A stretch of DNA of 64,000 nucleotides from positions 1 to 64,000 of the forward strand of contig CANIVU010000022.1 of assembly GCA_947470805.1 (NCBI GenBank). Direction: 5' to 3'. A model generated the notes under the pieces. It made no database searches, was not told the origin of the DNA, and saw nothing but the letters and a program-made list of their open reading frames with translations. The position numbers were made by a program, and so were the translations under genes. The DNA is from Acidobacteriota bacterium. GTDB lineage: Bacteria; Acidobacteriota; Terriglobia; Bryobacterales; Bryobacteraceae. Shown one piece after another: positions 7,735 through 17,516 of this stretch; positions within the stretch are counted from its first letter, which is position 1; each line of letters starts with the position of its first letter.

Positions 7735-9054
7735 ATGGCACTCCTCGAAGGCTGCAAGCACGAAATTGAACTGGTCGTCCCCGTTGAGGAGATCGACAAG
7801 GAAACGGCACTCGTTGTCGAAGACATCCGCAAGAAGGCGGCCCTCCCGGGCTTCCGTCCCGGCAAGGTTCCGGCCTCGCTGATCCGGACGAAGTTCGCCA
7901 GCGAAGTGCGCCAGGACGTTCTGGAACGGATCATTCCGAAAGCCTTCCGCAAGTACGCCGATGGCGAAAAGCTGGAAGTCGTGGGCACGCCGTCGGTCGT
8001 CGATATGCACTATCACGCCGGTGAGCCGCTGAAGTTCAAAGCTCAGTTTGAAGTGGCTCCTGCGTTCGATCTGCGCGACGACTACCGCGGGCTGACTGTC
8101 CCCTACCGTGAGCCGGTGGTGACCGACGAAGAGGTCGCCGCTCGCCTGCAGGGCTTGCGGGAACAGAAGGCCGAATACATCAACGAAGATCCGCGCCCGG
8201 CCACCGGGACCGATCATGTGCTGATCGCCTTGCGCAGCCTGTCGGCCCTCGAAGGCGGCGAACTGAACGAGAACGAAGTGGCCTTGGAACTCGGCCACGC
8301 CGATACGATGGCCGCCTTCACCGACAACATCACCGGCATGGAACCAGGTGACGTGAAAGAGTTCGAAATCTCCTATCCGGACGACTACGGCGCTGAGCGC
8401 CTGGCCGGGAAGACCGTCAATTTCTCCTGCACGCTGAAGACGATTCGCCGCAAGGAACTACCGGAGTTGAACGACGAATTTGCTCAGGATCTGGGCGATT
8501 TCAAGAGCCTGGACGAGTTGCGCGACGCGGCGAAGAAGTCGATCTATGCCGAGCGTGACATGACCGCGCGCCAGGAAGCGCACACCGCTCTGCTTGACGG
8601 TCTCGTCGATCTCTACGATTTCCCGATCCCGCAAGCCTATGTCGACCAGCAGGTGGAATCGCTCATCGAGAGCCGCCTGCGCAGCCTCGCCGAGCAGGGC
8701 GTCGATCCGCGCAAGCTGAACATCGATTGGTCGAAGGTCAAGGAAAGCCAGATGCCGCGCGCCGCCAAGGACGTTCGTGCTTCGCTGCTTTTGGAAAAGG
8801 TCGCCGACCGCGAAGCCATTCACGCCACGCAGGAAGAAGTGGACGGCGAAGTGCAGCGCATCGCCCGTCAGGAGCGGGAAGCAGTCGCCAGTGTGCGCCG
8901 CCGCCTGGAGCAGGATGGCACCATCGGCCGCATCGCCGGTCACATCCGCACGCAAAAGGTCTTGAACTTCCTGTTTGAACAGGCCAATAAGGTAGAACCG
9001 CCGCCTCCTTCGGAAGCTCCGGCTGCTGATTCCCCGGCGGAGTCTGAATCCTAG
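7735..9054 (+). CDS. tig: Trigger factor, ribosome-associated chaperone and peptidyl-prolyl isomerase
   Basis: The 439-residue protein binds ribosomes at the exit tunnel and helps nascent chains fold. The ribosome-binding signature GFRPGKVP lies at residues 39-46. A PPIase region follows around DHVLIALRSLSALEGGELNENEVALELG and PGDVKEFEISYPDDY, then the helical C-terminal chaperone domain. A Pro/Ser/Glu-rich tail ends the protein. No strong Shine-Dalgarno sequence precedes the ATG. In many bacteria tig is followed by clpP, clpX and lon; here a kinase gene follows 14 bp later. Confidence 0.95.
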   Translation: MALLEGCKHEIELVVPVEEIDKETALVVEDIRKKAALPGFRPGKVPASLIRTKFASEVRQDVLERIIPKAFRKYADGEKLEVVGTPSVVDMHYHAGEPLKFKAQFEVAPAFDLRDDYRGLTVPYREPVVTDEEVAARLQGLREQKAEYINEDPRPATGTDHVLIALRSLSALEGGELNENEVALELGHADTMAAFTDNITGMEPGDVKEFEISYPDDYGAERLAGKTVNFSCTLKTIRRKELPELNDEFAQDLGDFKSLDELRDAAKKSIYAERDMTARQEAHTALLDGLVDLYDFPIPQAYVDQQVESLIESRLRSLAEQGVDPRKLNIDWSKVKESQMPRAAKDVRASLLLEKVADREAIHATQEEVDGEVQRIARQEREAVASVRRRLEQDGTIGRIAGHIRTQKVLNFLFEQANKVEPPPPSEAPAADSPAESES

Positions 9055-9068
9055 TAGTCTCTTAGTAG

Positions 9069-11237
9069 GTGATTAGCGTCGATCCTGTTCTCGAGCCGCA
9101 AGTCCGTGTGGCGAGAGTCGGTCAGATTTGGCGGCGCAGCCGCTGGGCCGTATTTCTATACGTTCTGGTGTTCGCGCCCCTTGGCTTTGGGACTACTCTT
9201 GCAGCGGATCACCCGTGGATCTACGGGTCGACGCTGGCGTTTTTTACCCTCAGCGGCATCGTGCGCTGGCGACAGTTACACATCGGCCAACCGCCCGCCG
9301 ACCCGGATGGGGCGGGCCGGTGGCTCCGATCCTTCGGCAACCATACGAAACTATCCGCGCTCGTTTGGGGCGGGTTCGCCTGCTACATGCAGATTGCCTA
9401 CCAGGGCGCTTTCCTGCAGTTTGCGATTCTCCTGATCACCGCCGGCATCGGCTGTTTCGCGCTGGGCGCCTTCGCCGGAGAACGGAGAATGACCTTCGGT
9501 TTCCTGGCCTGCGTGATGGTGCCGACGCTCGGGGGGCTGATCCACGCCTGGAATGGCGAGGCGTTGGTCCTCCTCTGCATGATGCTACTGTTTTTGGTCG
9601 CCATCTCGTTCCAGGTTTTCGAAATCAACGACTGGTTCATTCGTTCCACCGTCGAGTCTCTCCTGCTAGAGCGCTCCCGGAAAGAGGCCGAGGTGGCCGC
9701 CCGGGTGAAAAGCGAATTCCTGGCCAACATGAGTCATGAACTCCGGACGCCGATGAACGGCGTGATGGGGATGTTGGAACTGCTGCTGCAAAGCGATCTG
9801 GACCGGGAACAGAAGCTACTGGCCCGGACCAGTCACCGTTCGGCGGAATCTCTGCTCGATATTCTGAACGATATTCTTGATTTCTCGAAGATGAGTGCCG
9901 GGAAGCTGGAGTTCGTTCATCTCGACTTTCAGCCGCGCGACGCCATCGAGGACGTTTACGATCTGCTGGGCCCGCGCGCCCTGGAAAAGGGAATCGATCT
10001 CGGCTACCACATTGACCCCGAAGTGCCGGACTGGGTCCGCGGTGACGAAGGCCGTCTTCGGCAGGTGTTGATGAACCTGGTCAGTAACGCCATCAAGTTC
10101 AGTCACAGCGGAGAATGGCCGGGTGCGGGCAGTGTCCTCGTTGAGGCACGCCTGCTGTCGCGCGATGATGACACCGTTCAAATTGCTTTCGCCGTGACCG
10201 ACCGGGGCCAGGGAATGAGCCCGGAAACGCTGGCGAAGCTCTTTGAACCGTTCATGCAGGCCGACACCTCCACCAGCCGCCGCTTTGGCGGAACCGGACT
10301 TGGTTTGGCGATCTCCCGCCAACTCGTCGAGGCCATGGGGGGGACAATCGCGGCCGAAAGCGTCGAACACCGGGGCGCCCAATTTACCTTTAACATCACG
10401 CTCACGGCCTCCACCCGCACGCGATCCACCGTTGCGCCCGTCTCCGATGCCCCGATCCTGGTCATCGAGCCAGCGCCACTGTCGCGCGCAACCGTTGGTG
10501 CCCTTTTAAGACGGTTCGGGGTCACGCCATTGCTCGCCGAAACCCTCGAAGAAGCCGCTCGCGAACTAGGCTCCACGCCGTTGCGCGCTGTCTTCGCGGG
10601 GACCTCCCCATCCCTTTCACCCGCGGAATTACGGAGCCGCCTGCGGGAACTGCTGCCCGATCCCGCCATCCCCATCTGCCTGATCTACAACCGCGGCGAC
10701 GCCATCGAACCTGACTTCCCCCGCGCCCGCTCCATCTACCGGCCCGTGCGTTCTTCGCAAATCGCCGAGGCGCTGGTGGCGGCCGACTGCCTCCCCCGCG
10801 CGACCGTGCCCTCGCCCACACAGCCCGCCGCGCGACTCTCCGGCCACGTACTCATCGCCGAAGATAACGCCGTTAATCAGATGCTGGCGCAGCGCCTGCT
10901 GGCCGCCTTAGGACTCACTGCTGAGGTCGTTCCCAACGGCAACGCCGCCATCGAGGCGCTTGCCACCGGGAAATTTCTCCTCGTTCTGATGGACTGCCAG
11001 ATGCCGTGTCTGGATGGCTACGAAGCCACCCGCCGTCTGCGCCAGATCCCGGAAACCAGGGAGTTGCCGGTGATCGCCATGACCGCCAACGCCATGAAAG
11101 GGGATCGCGAACTCTGCCTGGCGGCCGGTATGAACGATTACGTCTCCAAGCCCATCCGGCTGGACCGCCTGCGCGAGGTGCTCTCGCGTTACCTCCCCGC
11201 CGCGCCCGTAACGTTACAGTCCGAAAGTTCTAAGTAG
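9069..11237 (+). CDS. Membrane hybrid sensor histidine kinase with two receiver domains
   Basis: The 722-residue protein has about six membrane segments in residues 25-190. HisKA follows with [15 protein letters not shown] (phosphoacceptor His223), then HATPase_c with N box [18 protein letters not shown] and [14 protein letters not shown] first receiver-like domain (from about 458, [15 protein letters not shown]) seems degenerate, since the phosphoacceptor Asp position reads RAVFAGTSP. The last domain is an intact receiver ([12 protein letters not shown], Asp642 in LMDCQMP, and VSKPIRL). It autophosphorylates in response to an unknown signal. The start is GTG with a poor ribosome site. It stands exactly where clpP is expected between tig and clpX. 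Confidence 0.88.
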   Translation: MISVDPVLEPQVRVARVGQIWRRSRWAVFLYVLVFAPLGFGTTLAADHPWIYGSTLAFFTLSGIVRWRQLHIGQPPADPDGAGRWLRSFGNHTKLSALVWGGFACYMQIAYQGAFLQFAILLITAGIGCFALGAFAGERRMTFGFLACVMVPTLGGLIHAWNGEALVLLCMMLLFLVAISFQVFEINDWFIRSTVESLLLERSRKEAEVAARVKSEFLANMSHELRTPMNGVMGMLELLLQSDLDREQKLLARTSHRSAESLLDILNDILDFSKMSAGKLEFVHLDFQPRDAIEDVYDLLGPRALEKGIDLGYHIDPEVPDWVRGDEGRLRQVLMNLVSNAIKFSHSGEWPGAGSVLVEARLLSRDDDTVQIAFAVTDRGQGMSPETLAKLFEPFMQADTSTSRRFGGTGLGLAISRQLVEAMGGTIAAESVEHRGAQFTFNITLTASTRTRSTVAPVSDAPILVIEPAPLSRATVGALLRRFGVTPLLAETLEEAARELGSTPLRAVFAGTSPSLSPAELRSRLRELLPDPAIPICLIYNRGDAIEPDFPRARSIYRPVRSSQIAEALVAADCLPRATVPSPTQPAARLSGHVLIAEDNAVNQMLAQRLLAALGLTAEVVPNGNAAIEALATGKFLLVLMDCQMPCLDGYEATRRLRQIPETRELPVIAMTANAMKGDRELCLAAGMNDYVSKPIRLDRLREVLSRYLPAAPVTLQSESSK

Positions 11238-11248
11238 GAAGAATGCAT

Positions 11249-11275
11249 TTGCAACAACGCTGGAATGGCTATAAT
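11249..11275 (+). promoter_or_regulatory. Candidate clpX promoter
   Basis: A perfect TATAAT (11270-11275) is preceded by TTGCAA (11249-11254) with a short 15-bp spacer. Transcription would begin near 11282, about 50 nt before the clpX start. This implies that clpX can be expressed independently of the upstream kinase gene. Confidence 0.4.
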
Positions 11276-11334
11276 GAAGTCGTCACATACGTGGCGTGTC
11301 CGTTTCGAAAGTTCACTATTTTAGGAGATCCCGC

Positions 11335-12612
11335 GTGAAGCGTTCCTCGTCGGACGAATCTCTGCGCTGTTCGTTCTGTCACAAGAGCCAGGATGTCGTC
11401 GGTAAGCTGATCTCCTCCCCGCTCAGCGATTATCCGCGCTCCTACATCTGCGACGAATGCATCGCCGTATGCAACTCCATTCTGGAAGATGACCGGAATG
11501 AGCAGACCTACTCGGCCCCGCACAAGCTGCCCAAACCGCTCGAGCTCAAGGAGTATCTTGACCAGTACGTCATCGGTCAGGATGGCACCAAGAAGAAGCT
11601 CGCGGTTGCCGTTTATAACCACTACAAACGGATCCAGATGAACAAGCAGCGCGGCAGCGATGTCGAGCTGGGCAAATCGAATATTCTTCTGATCGGTCCC
11701 ACCGGGACCGGCAAAACGTTGCTGGCGCAAACCCTGGCGCGCATCCTCGATGTGCCGTTCGCCATCGTCGACGCCACCACGCTCACCGAAGCCGGCTATG
11801 TCGGTGAGGATGTCGAGAATATCATTCTCCGTCTTTTGCAGAACTCCGATTGGGATGTCCAACGCTGCCAGCAGGGCATCATCTACATCGACGAAATCGA
11901 CAAGATCTGCCGCAAGGACGAAAACCCGTCCATCACCCGCGACGTTTCCGGGGAAGGTGTGCAGCAGGCATTGCTCAAGATCCTGGAAGGGACCATCGCC
12001 AACGTGCCCCCGCAGGGCGGCCGCAAGCACCCCCACCAGGAGTTCACGCCGGTCGATACCGCTAATATTCTTTTCATCTGTGGCGGCGCCTTTGTCGGGC
12101 TCGACAAAATTGTCGAACGCCGCGTTGGCCGCCGGACCATCGGCTTCAACGAAACCGAAGAGAAGGAAACGGCGGGCCGTCCGCGCAAGACCGCGCCGCG
12201 CAAGGATGAGCAGTTGATCAGCCTCATTCAGCCGGTCGACCTGATCCGCTACGGCTTCATTCCAGAGTTCATCGGCCGCCTTCCGGTGGTTGGTGTGCTG
12301 GAAGATCTGGACCGCGAAGCGCTCATCCAGATTCTCTCCAAACCGAAGAACGCCGTGATCAAACAGTACCAGCGGCTCTTTGAATTTGAGAATGTTAGAC
12401 TGAAATTCAGTGACGACGCTTTGGAAGCCATCGCGTCGCTCGCCATGGAGCGGAAGGTCGGAGCCCGCGGTTTGCGGATGATTCTGGAAGACCTGATGCT
12501 CGACCTGATGTACTTCCTTCCGTCCCACAAGAAAATTCGCGAATTCCTGGTCACTAAAGAGATGGTCCTCTCGCAGAAGATCAATCTGGCCCTTCTGGAG
12601 AAGGCCGGCTAG
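11335..12612 (+). CDS. clpX: ClpX, ATP-dependent unfoldase subunit of the ClpXP protease
   Basis: The 425-residue protein starts at GTG 11335, chosen because TAGGAG lies seven bases upstream; the frame is open further upstream to 11296. The N-terminal zinc-binding domain is CSFCHKSQ...[10 protein letters not shown]. Walker A is GPTGTGKT and Walker B YIDEIDKI. The loop RRTIGFNE contains the IGF tripeptide that docks into ClpP, so this ClpX should work with a ClpP encoded elsewhere. A promoter-like TATAAT lies about 60 bp upstream. lon follows after 160 bp. Confidence 0.96.
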   Translation: MKRSSSDESLRCSFCHKSQDVVGKLISSPLSDYPRSYICDECIAVCNSILEDDRNEQTYSAPHKLPKPLELKEYLDQYVIGQDGTKKKLAVAVYNHYKRIQMNKQRGSDVELGKSNILLIGPTGTGKTLLAQTLARILDVPFAIVDATTLTEAGYVGEDVENIILRLLQNSDWDVQRCQQGIIYIDEIDKICRKDENPSITRDVSGEGVQQALLKILEGTIANVPPQGGRKHPHQEFTPVDTANILFICGGAFVGLDKIVERRVGRRTIGFNETEEKETAGRPRKTAPRKDEQLISLIQPVDLIRYGFIPEFIGRLPVVGVLEDLDREALIQILSKPKNAVIKQYQRLFEFENVRLKFSDDALEAIASLAMERKVGARGLRMILEDLMLDLMYFLPSHKKIREFLVTKEMVLSQKINLALLEKAG

Positions 12613-12677
12613 GAACCGCCGCCGGCCTCTCTCCCACACTTCCCCCAACATTCATTTCCGAACACGCCCAATTGCCC

Positions 12678-12695
12678 CCTCGTAATTTCACGAGG
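12678..12695 (+). terminator. Small hairpin after clpX, weak terminator candidate
   Basis: CCTCGT (12678-12683) pairs with ACGAGG (12690-12695) around AATTTC and is followed by TTTGGG. The 160-bp clpX-lon gap otherwise shows no CIRCE element and no obvious heat-shock promoter. Confidence 0.3.
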
Positions 12696-12772
12696 TTTGG
12701 GAATCCCTTTCCAGGGTTTCGAATCAAACTAAAAAGCAGTACCGTCTTCAATCTATTTAGGTCAACGCACGC

Positions 12773-15310
12773 ATGAGCACACGAGAACGTATAGACGCCA
12801 AGCGCCTTCCGATGATGCCGATCCGGGACGTGGTCATCTTCCCGCACATGATGACCCCATTCGTCGTCGGCCGGGATTCGAGTGTGCGCGCGCTGGAAGA
12901 AGCGCTCGCAGCTGACAAGAAAATCTTCCTCGCCACCCAACACGACGCCTCGGTTGATGATCCCCGCCCCGACGAAATCTACTCGGTCGGCACGATTGCC
13001 AACATTGTCCAGAGCCTCAAACTCTCCGACGGCAACATCAAAGTGCTGGTCGAAGGTGTCGAGCGCGCCAAAGTCGTTTCCGTCGCCAGCGACGAAGGCT
13101 TCTTCCGCGCCACCGTTCGTACGTTTGCTTCGCGGGTCGAAGCCGGTTCGCACCTGGAAGCGCTCACCAACCGCGTCACCACGCTGTTTGAGCAGTACGT
13201 CAAGCTCAGCCAGAACCTGAACTACGAAACGATGATCGCCGCCATCAAGGTGGACGATCCCGGCAAACTCGCCGACACCGTGGGCGCCAACCTGCAATTG
13301 ACGATCGAAGAGAAGCAGGAACTGCTCGAAATCTTCGACCCGATCGACCGGCTGACCCGCGTCGCCGAGATGCTCGACATCGAGATCGAGAAGCTATCGG
13401 TCGACCGCTCCATCCAAGGCCGCGTCAAGCGCCAAATGGAACGTGCGCAAAAAGAGTATTACCTCAACGAGAAGATCAAGGCCATCCAGAAGGAACTCGG
13501 CCGCGGCGAGAAGAGCGAGTTCGACGATTTCAAGAAGAAAATCGACGCCGCCGGGATGTCGAAGGACGCCCAGGAAAAGGCCCACGCCGAACTGAAGCGT
13601 CTGGAACAGATGCCGCCCATGTCGGCTGAATCCACCGTGTCGCGCAACTACCTCGAATGGTTGCTCGCTGTACCGTGGAAGAAGAAAACCCACGAAATCC
13701 GCGATCTGAAGTTCGCCCACGGCGTTCTCGATTCCGACCACTACGGCCTGGAAAAGATCAAGGAACGCATCCTGGAATTCCTGGCCGTCCGCCGCCTGGT
13801 GAAGAATCCGAAGGGCTCCATTCTCTGCTTCGTCGGACCTCCCGGCGTCGGCAAGACCTCGCTCGGCATGTCGGTTGCCAAGGCTACCGGCCGCAAATTC
13901 GTTCGCCTGTCGCTCGGCGGCGTGCGTGACGAAGCCGAAATCCGCGGCCACCGCCGTACCTACATCGGCGCCCTGCCCGGCCAGATCATCCAGAGCATGA
14001 AGAAGGCCGGCACCAAGAACCCGGTGTTCATGCTGGACGAAATCGACAAGATGTCGACCGACTTCCGGGGCGACCCGTCGGCGGCGTTGCTCGAAGTGCT
14101 CGACCCGGCCCAGAACTTCATGTTCCAGGATCACTACCTGGACGTCGAATACGATCTCAGCGAAGTGTTCTTCATCGCCACCGCCAACGTCCTGCACACC
14201 ATCCCCGGTCCGCTGCAGGATCGTATGGAAGTTATCCGCCTCTCCGGCTACACGGAACTGGAAAAATCGGAGATCGCCAAGACCTTCCTCATTCCGAAGC
14301 AGAAGACCGCCACCGGCCTCGGTGATACCCAGGTGGAGTTTACTCCCGAAGGGCTCGCTGCACTGATTCAGGGCTACACCCGCGAATCCGGCGTTCGTAA
14401 CCTGGAACGGGAGATCGGCAACGTCTGCCGCAAGATCGCCCGCAAAGTCGTCGAAGTGTCCACCACGGATACGCCCGAGGCGCTCGCTAAAGCCGGCGAA
14501 GTCTTTGAGGATGCGCCCGTCGCCGCCAAGAAGAAAAAGGCGAAGAAGAAGGACGACAAGCCGGTTGAAGAAGCCGCGCCCGAGATGGAGAAGATCGAAA
14601 GCAAGCTGCCGGCTGTAACCGTCAACCTGTCGACGCTCACCGAACTCCTCGGACCGCCCCGCTTCCGCGATACCGTGGCCGATCACAAGAACGAAGTCGG
14701 CGCCACCGTCGGCCTCGCCTGGACCGAAGTAGGCGGGTCGATTCTCACCACCGAAGCCGCCGTTATGGAAGGCCGCGGGAAGCTGACGCTCACTGGGAAA
14801 CTGGGCGACGTCATGCAGGAATCGGCGCAGGCGGCGATGAGCTACCTCCGCACCCGCTCCCACTCGCTCGGGTTGGCGCGCGATTTCTACCGCCACCTCG
14901 ACATCCACTTGCACGTACCCGAAGGCGCGATTCCGAAAGACGGCCCCTCGGCCGGTATCACCATCGCCACCTCCATCACCAGCGCGTTGACCAATATCCC
15001 GGTCCGTGGTGACATCGCCATGACCGGCGAAATCACCGTGCGCGGTAAGGTGCTGCCCATCGGCGGTCTCAAGGAAAAGATGCTCGCCGCCCACCGCAAC
15101 GGCATCCACGAGCTGGTTCTGCCCAAGGAAAATGAAAAGGATCTCTACGACATTCCGGAGATCATTAAGAAGGAAATGAAACTGAACTTCGTCGAGTCGA
15201 TGGACGAGGTGCTGAAAATTGCCCTGGAGCGCGAAGTGACTCCGTTACCGCTGAGTCCTGCCGCCGCTGTTCCGTCCGAGACGCGTCCCGTTGACGACAT
15301 GACTCACTAG
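12773..15310 (+). CDS. lon: Lon ATP-dependent protease
   Basis: The 845-residue protein degrades damaged and regulatory proteins in the cytosol. It has an N-terminal LON substrate-binding domain ([16 protein letters not shown]), a coiled linker ([20 protein letters not shown]), AAA+ motifs GPPGVGKTS and FMLDEIDKM, and a C-terminal serine protease domain with catalytic Ser in [14 protein letters not shown] and Lys in [14 protein letters not shown]. Between the AAA lid and the protease domain, around residues 583-615, is a Lys/Glu-rich insertion ([20 protein letters not shown]) that standard Lon lacks. It is about 40-50 residues longer than many Lon proteins because of this linker and a Pro/Ala tail. 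Confidence 0.97.
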   Translation: MSTRERIDAKRLPMMPIRDVVIFPHMMTPFVVGRDSSVRALEEALAADKKIFLATQHDASVDDPRPDEIYSVGTIANIVQSLKLSDGNIKVLVEGVERAKVVSVASDEGFFRATVRTFASRVEAGSHLEALTNRVTTLFEQYVKLSQNLNYETMIAAIKVDDPGKLADTVGANLQLTIEEKQELLEIFDPIDRLTRVAEMLDIEIEKLSVDRSIQGRVKRQMERAQKEYYLNEKIKAIQKELGRGEKSEFDDFKKKIDAAGMSKDAQEKAHAELKRLEQMPPMSAESTVSRNYLEWLLAVPWKKKTHEIRDLKFAHGVLDSDHYGLEKIKERILEFLAVRRLVKNPKGSILCFVGPPGVGKTSLGMSVAKATGRKFVRLSLGGVRDEAEIRGHRRTYIGALPGQIIQSMKKAGTKNPVFMLDEIDKMSTDFRGDPSAALLEVLDPAQNFMFQDHYLDVEYDLSEVFFIATANVLHTIPGPLQDRMEVIRLSGYTELEKSEIAKTFLIPKQKTATGLGDTQVEFTPEGLAALIQGYTRESGVRNLEREIGNVCRKIARKVVEVSTTDTPEALAKAGEVFEDAPVAAKKKKAKKKDDKPVEEAAPEMEKIESKLPAVTVNLSTLTELLGPPRFRDTVADHKNEVGATVGLAWTEVGGSILTTEAAVMEGRGKLTLTGKLGDVMQESAQAAMSYLRTRSHSLGLARDFYRHLDIHLHVPEGAIPKDGPSAGITIATSITSALTNIPVRGDIAMTGEITVRGKVLPIGGLKEKMLAAHRNGIHELVLPKENEKDLYDIPEIIKKEMKLNFVESMDEVLKIALEREVTPLPLSPAAAVPSETRPVDDMTH

Positions 15311-15347
15311 GGGGCCCTGGCCCCCGCGCCGGATCCTCCCTGTTTAT

Positions 15348-15932
15348 ATGTCCACCCTCAAAGCGGACGCTCGGTTTATACTAAGTGCTACAAGCCCAGC
15401 GCAATTCCCAAACCTCCAACTTCCGGAGTTTGCGTTCCTGGGTCGCAGTAATGTTGGAAAATCCAGTCTGCTGAACGTGTTGGCCGGCGTCAAGAAATTG
15501 GCCAAGGTCAGCGCTCAGCCCGGCCGGACGCAAGCAATCAACTTCTTCACCATCAGCGAGTCTGTTACGTTCGCTGACCTGCCTGGCTACGGCTTCGCAA
15601 AAGTTCCACTCCATGTCAAAGATTCCTGGAAAAGCCTCATCGAGGCTTATCTGTCTGAGCGTGAACAACTCGTGCTCAGTTTCATCCTGCTCGACGCTCG
15701 CCGCGGCTGGATGGATAAGGACCTGGAACTCCGCGATTGGCTTGTTCACCAGGACAGGCCGTTCCTAGTAGTAGCCACCAAAATCGACAAACTCAATCAA
15801 TCGGAATTGCACCGCGGCCTGGCCGCCATCCGTCGAACGAACGATGGAGCGGATCCAGTGCCGTTCTCGGCCATCACCGGCCAGGGAGCGAGGGAAATTT
15901 GGCAAGCGATCAAGACATCAAAGACCCGTTGA
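15348..15932 (+). CDS. engB: EngB/YsxC/YihA ribosome-biogenesis GTPase
   Basis: The 194-residue protein is a circularly regular Era-type small GTPase needed for 50S subunit assembly. It shows G1 GRSNVGKSS (residues 32-40), G3 [10 protein letters not shown] and G4 TKIDK. Length and order are typical. engB next to lon is a common arrangement. Its 3' end overlaps the proposed TTG start of rho by 34 bases. Confidence 0.93.
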   Translation: MSTLKADARFILSATSPAQFPNLQLPEFAFLGRSNVGKSSLLNVLAGVKKLAKVSAQPGRTQAINFFTISESVTFADLPGYGFAKVPLHVKDSWKSLIEAYLSEREQLVLSFILLDARRGWMDKDLELRDWLVHQDRPFLVVATKIDKLNQSELHRGLAAIRRTNDGADPVPFSAITGQGAREIWQAIKTSKTR

Positions 15933-17371
15933 ATCCGGAGTCCGCCCCCACCGGCGGCAACGATTCGCCCATATCTGCCCCCGTTGCCGCGGAGGCGCCC
16001 GCCTCGCGGCCGATCGCCGAATCCCGGCCTCGCATCGCCCGGCCGAAACCGGCTGGCGATACCGCCCCCCCGAGTGGCACCACGGAACCAGCCGACCTCA
16101 CCAGCGCCCGCCGCGATGGCACGCTCGATCTGGTTGAACTCAAAGACATGTCGATCGTGAAACTGAACACGATCGCCAAAGAACTTGGCGTCCTCGGCGT
16201 TGCTGGCCTCCGCAAACAGGAACTGATCTTCAAAATCCTCCAGACGCAGGCCGAAAAGTCGGGTCTCATCTTCTCCGAAGGCGTCCTCGAATGTCTGCCC
16301 GATGGCTTCGGCTTCCTCCGCGCGCCAGAGTACAACTATCTTCCGGGTCCCGACGACGTCTACGTCTCCCCCTCCCAGATCCGCCGTTTCGATCTCCGCA
16401 CTGGCGACACCATCTCCGGCCAGATCCGCCCGCCCAAGGAAGGCGAACGCTATTTCGCCCTCATCAAAGTGGACGCGATCAACTTCGAACCACCGGAAGA
16501 GGCGCGCAATAAGATCTTCTTCGACAACCTGACGCCTCTCTATCCGCAGGAACGCATCAAGCTCGAAATCGCCAAGGACAACTTCTCCGGACGCGTAATG
16601 GACCTGTTGACCCCGATCGGTAAGGGGCAGCGCGGTCTCATCGTCGCTCCGCCCCGCACCGGTAAGACGATGTTGCTCCAGGCCATCGCCAATTCGGTCA
16701 CCACCAATCATCCGGATGTCACCCTGATTGTCCTGCTGATTGACGAACGTCCCGAAGAAGTCACCGACATGCAGCGCTCGGTCAAGGGCGAAGTCATCAG
16801 CTCGACGTTCGACGAACCCGCCTCCCGCCACGTCCAGGTTGCCGAAATGGTGATCGAGAAAGCGAAACGCCTCGTCGAACACAAGCGCGACGTCGTCATT
16901 CTCCTCGATTCCATCACCCGTCTGGCCCGCGCCTACAACACGGTGGTACCGCCTTCCGGCAAAGTGCTCTCTGGCGGCGTGGATTCGAACGCTCTTCAGC
17001 GGCCGAAGCGCTTCTTTGGCGCCGCCCGAAATATTGAGGAGGGTGGTTCGCTCACCATCATCGCGACCGCTCTAATCGATACCGGCAGCCGCATGGATGA
17101 CGTCATTTTTGAAGAATTCAAGGGCACCGGCAACATGGAAGTGCACTTGGATCGTAAACTGGTCGACAAGCGTGTCTTCCCTGGCATCGACATCAACAAG
17201 TCGGGCACTCGTAAGGAAGAACTGCTCATGCCGAAGGAAGAGTTGACCCGGGTTTGGATTCTGCGGAAGGTGTTGAACCCCCTTTCGCCGGTCGAATCCA
17301 TGGAACTTTTGCTGGATAAACTCGCAAAAACTCGTTCGAATGCCGAGTTCCTGGCATCCATGAACGGATAA
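15899..17371 (+). CDS. rho: Transcription termination factor Rho with N-terminal extension
   Basis: From the TTG at 15899 the protein has 490 residues. The frame stays open back to 15737 inside engB, but the GGGAGCGAGGG stretch at 15884-15894 supports this TTG; a TTG at 15929 is a weaker choice. A Pro/Ala-rich, probably disordered extension of ~75 residues precedes the Rho_N domain ([20 protein letters not shown]...[11 protein letters not shown]). The cold-shock RNA-binding domain follows ([30 protein letters not shown]). The ATPase has APPRTGKT and [15 protein letters not shown]. The hexamer terminates transcription on untranslated RNA. Confidence 0.93.
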   Translation: MASDQDIKDPLNPESAPTGGNDSPISAPVAAEAPASRPIAESRPRIARPKPAGDTAPPSGTTEPADLTSARRDGTLDLVELKDMSIVKLNTIAKELGVLGVAGLRKQELIFKILQTQAEKSGLIFSEGVLECLPDGFGFLRAPEYNYLPGPDDVYVSPSQIRRFDLRTGDTISGQIRPPKEGERYFALIKVDAINFEPPEEARNKIFFDNLTPLYPQERIKLEIAKDNFSGRVMDLLTPIGKGQRGLIVAPPRTGKTMLLQAIANSVTTNHPDVTLIVLLIDERPEEVTDMQRSVKGEVISSTFDEPASRHVQVAEMVIEKAKRLVEHKRDVVILLDSITRLARAYNTVVPPSGKVLSGGVDSNALQRPKRFFGAARNIEEGGSLTIIATALIDTGSRMDDVIFEEFKGTGNMEVHLDRKLVDKRVFPGIDINKSGTRKEELLMPKEELTRVWILRKVLNPLSPVESMELLLDKLAKTRSNAEFLASMNG

Positions 17372-17516
17372 TGGTACGTTTTCCGGTTGCGGAACACGCT
17401 ACAAAGCGTAATACTAATCGGCACTCCCCCATAACCTTTTTCGTTAAGATGTCGTCATAGCTTTTAAGTAACCCTGTCCGTTGGGCCTTGAGCTCGATGG
17501 CGAGGAGTGTCAACTG

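Noticed and set aside
11269-12651. A 460-codon minus-strand frame opposite clpX
   Set aside because: Shadow of clpX, which has all diagnostic motifs.
13394-15109. A 571-codon minus-strand frame opposite lon
   Set aside because: Shadow of the lon codon pattern; low-complexity product with no domain.
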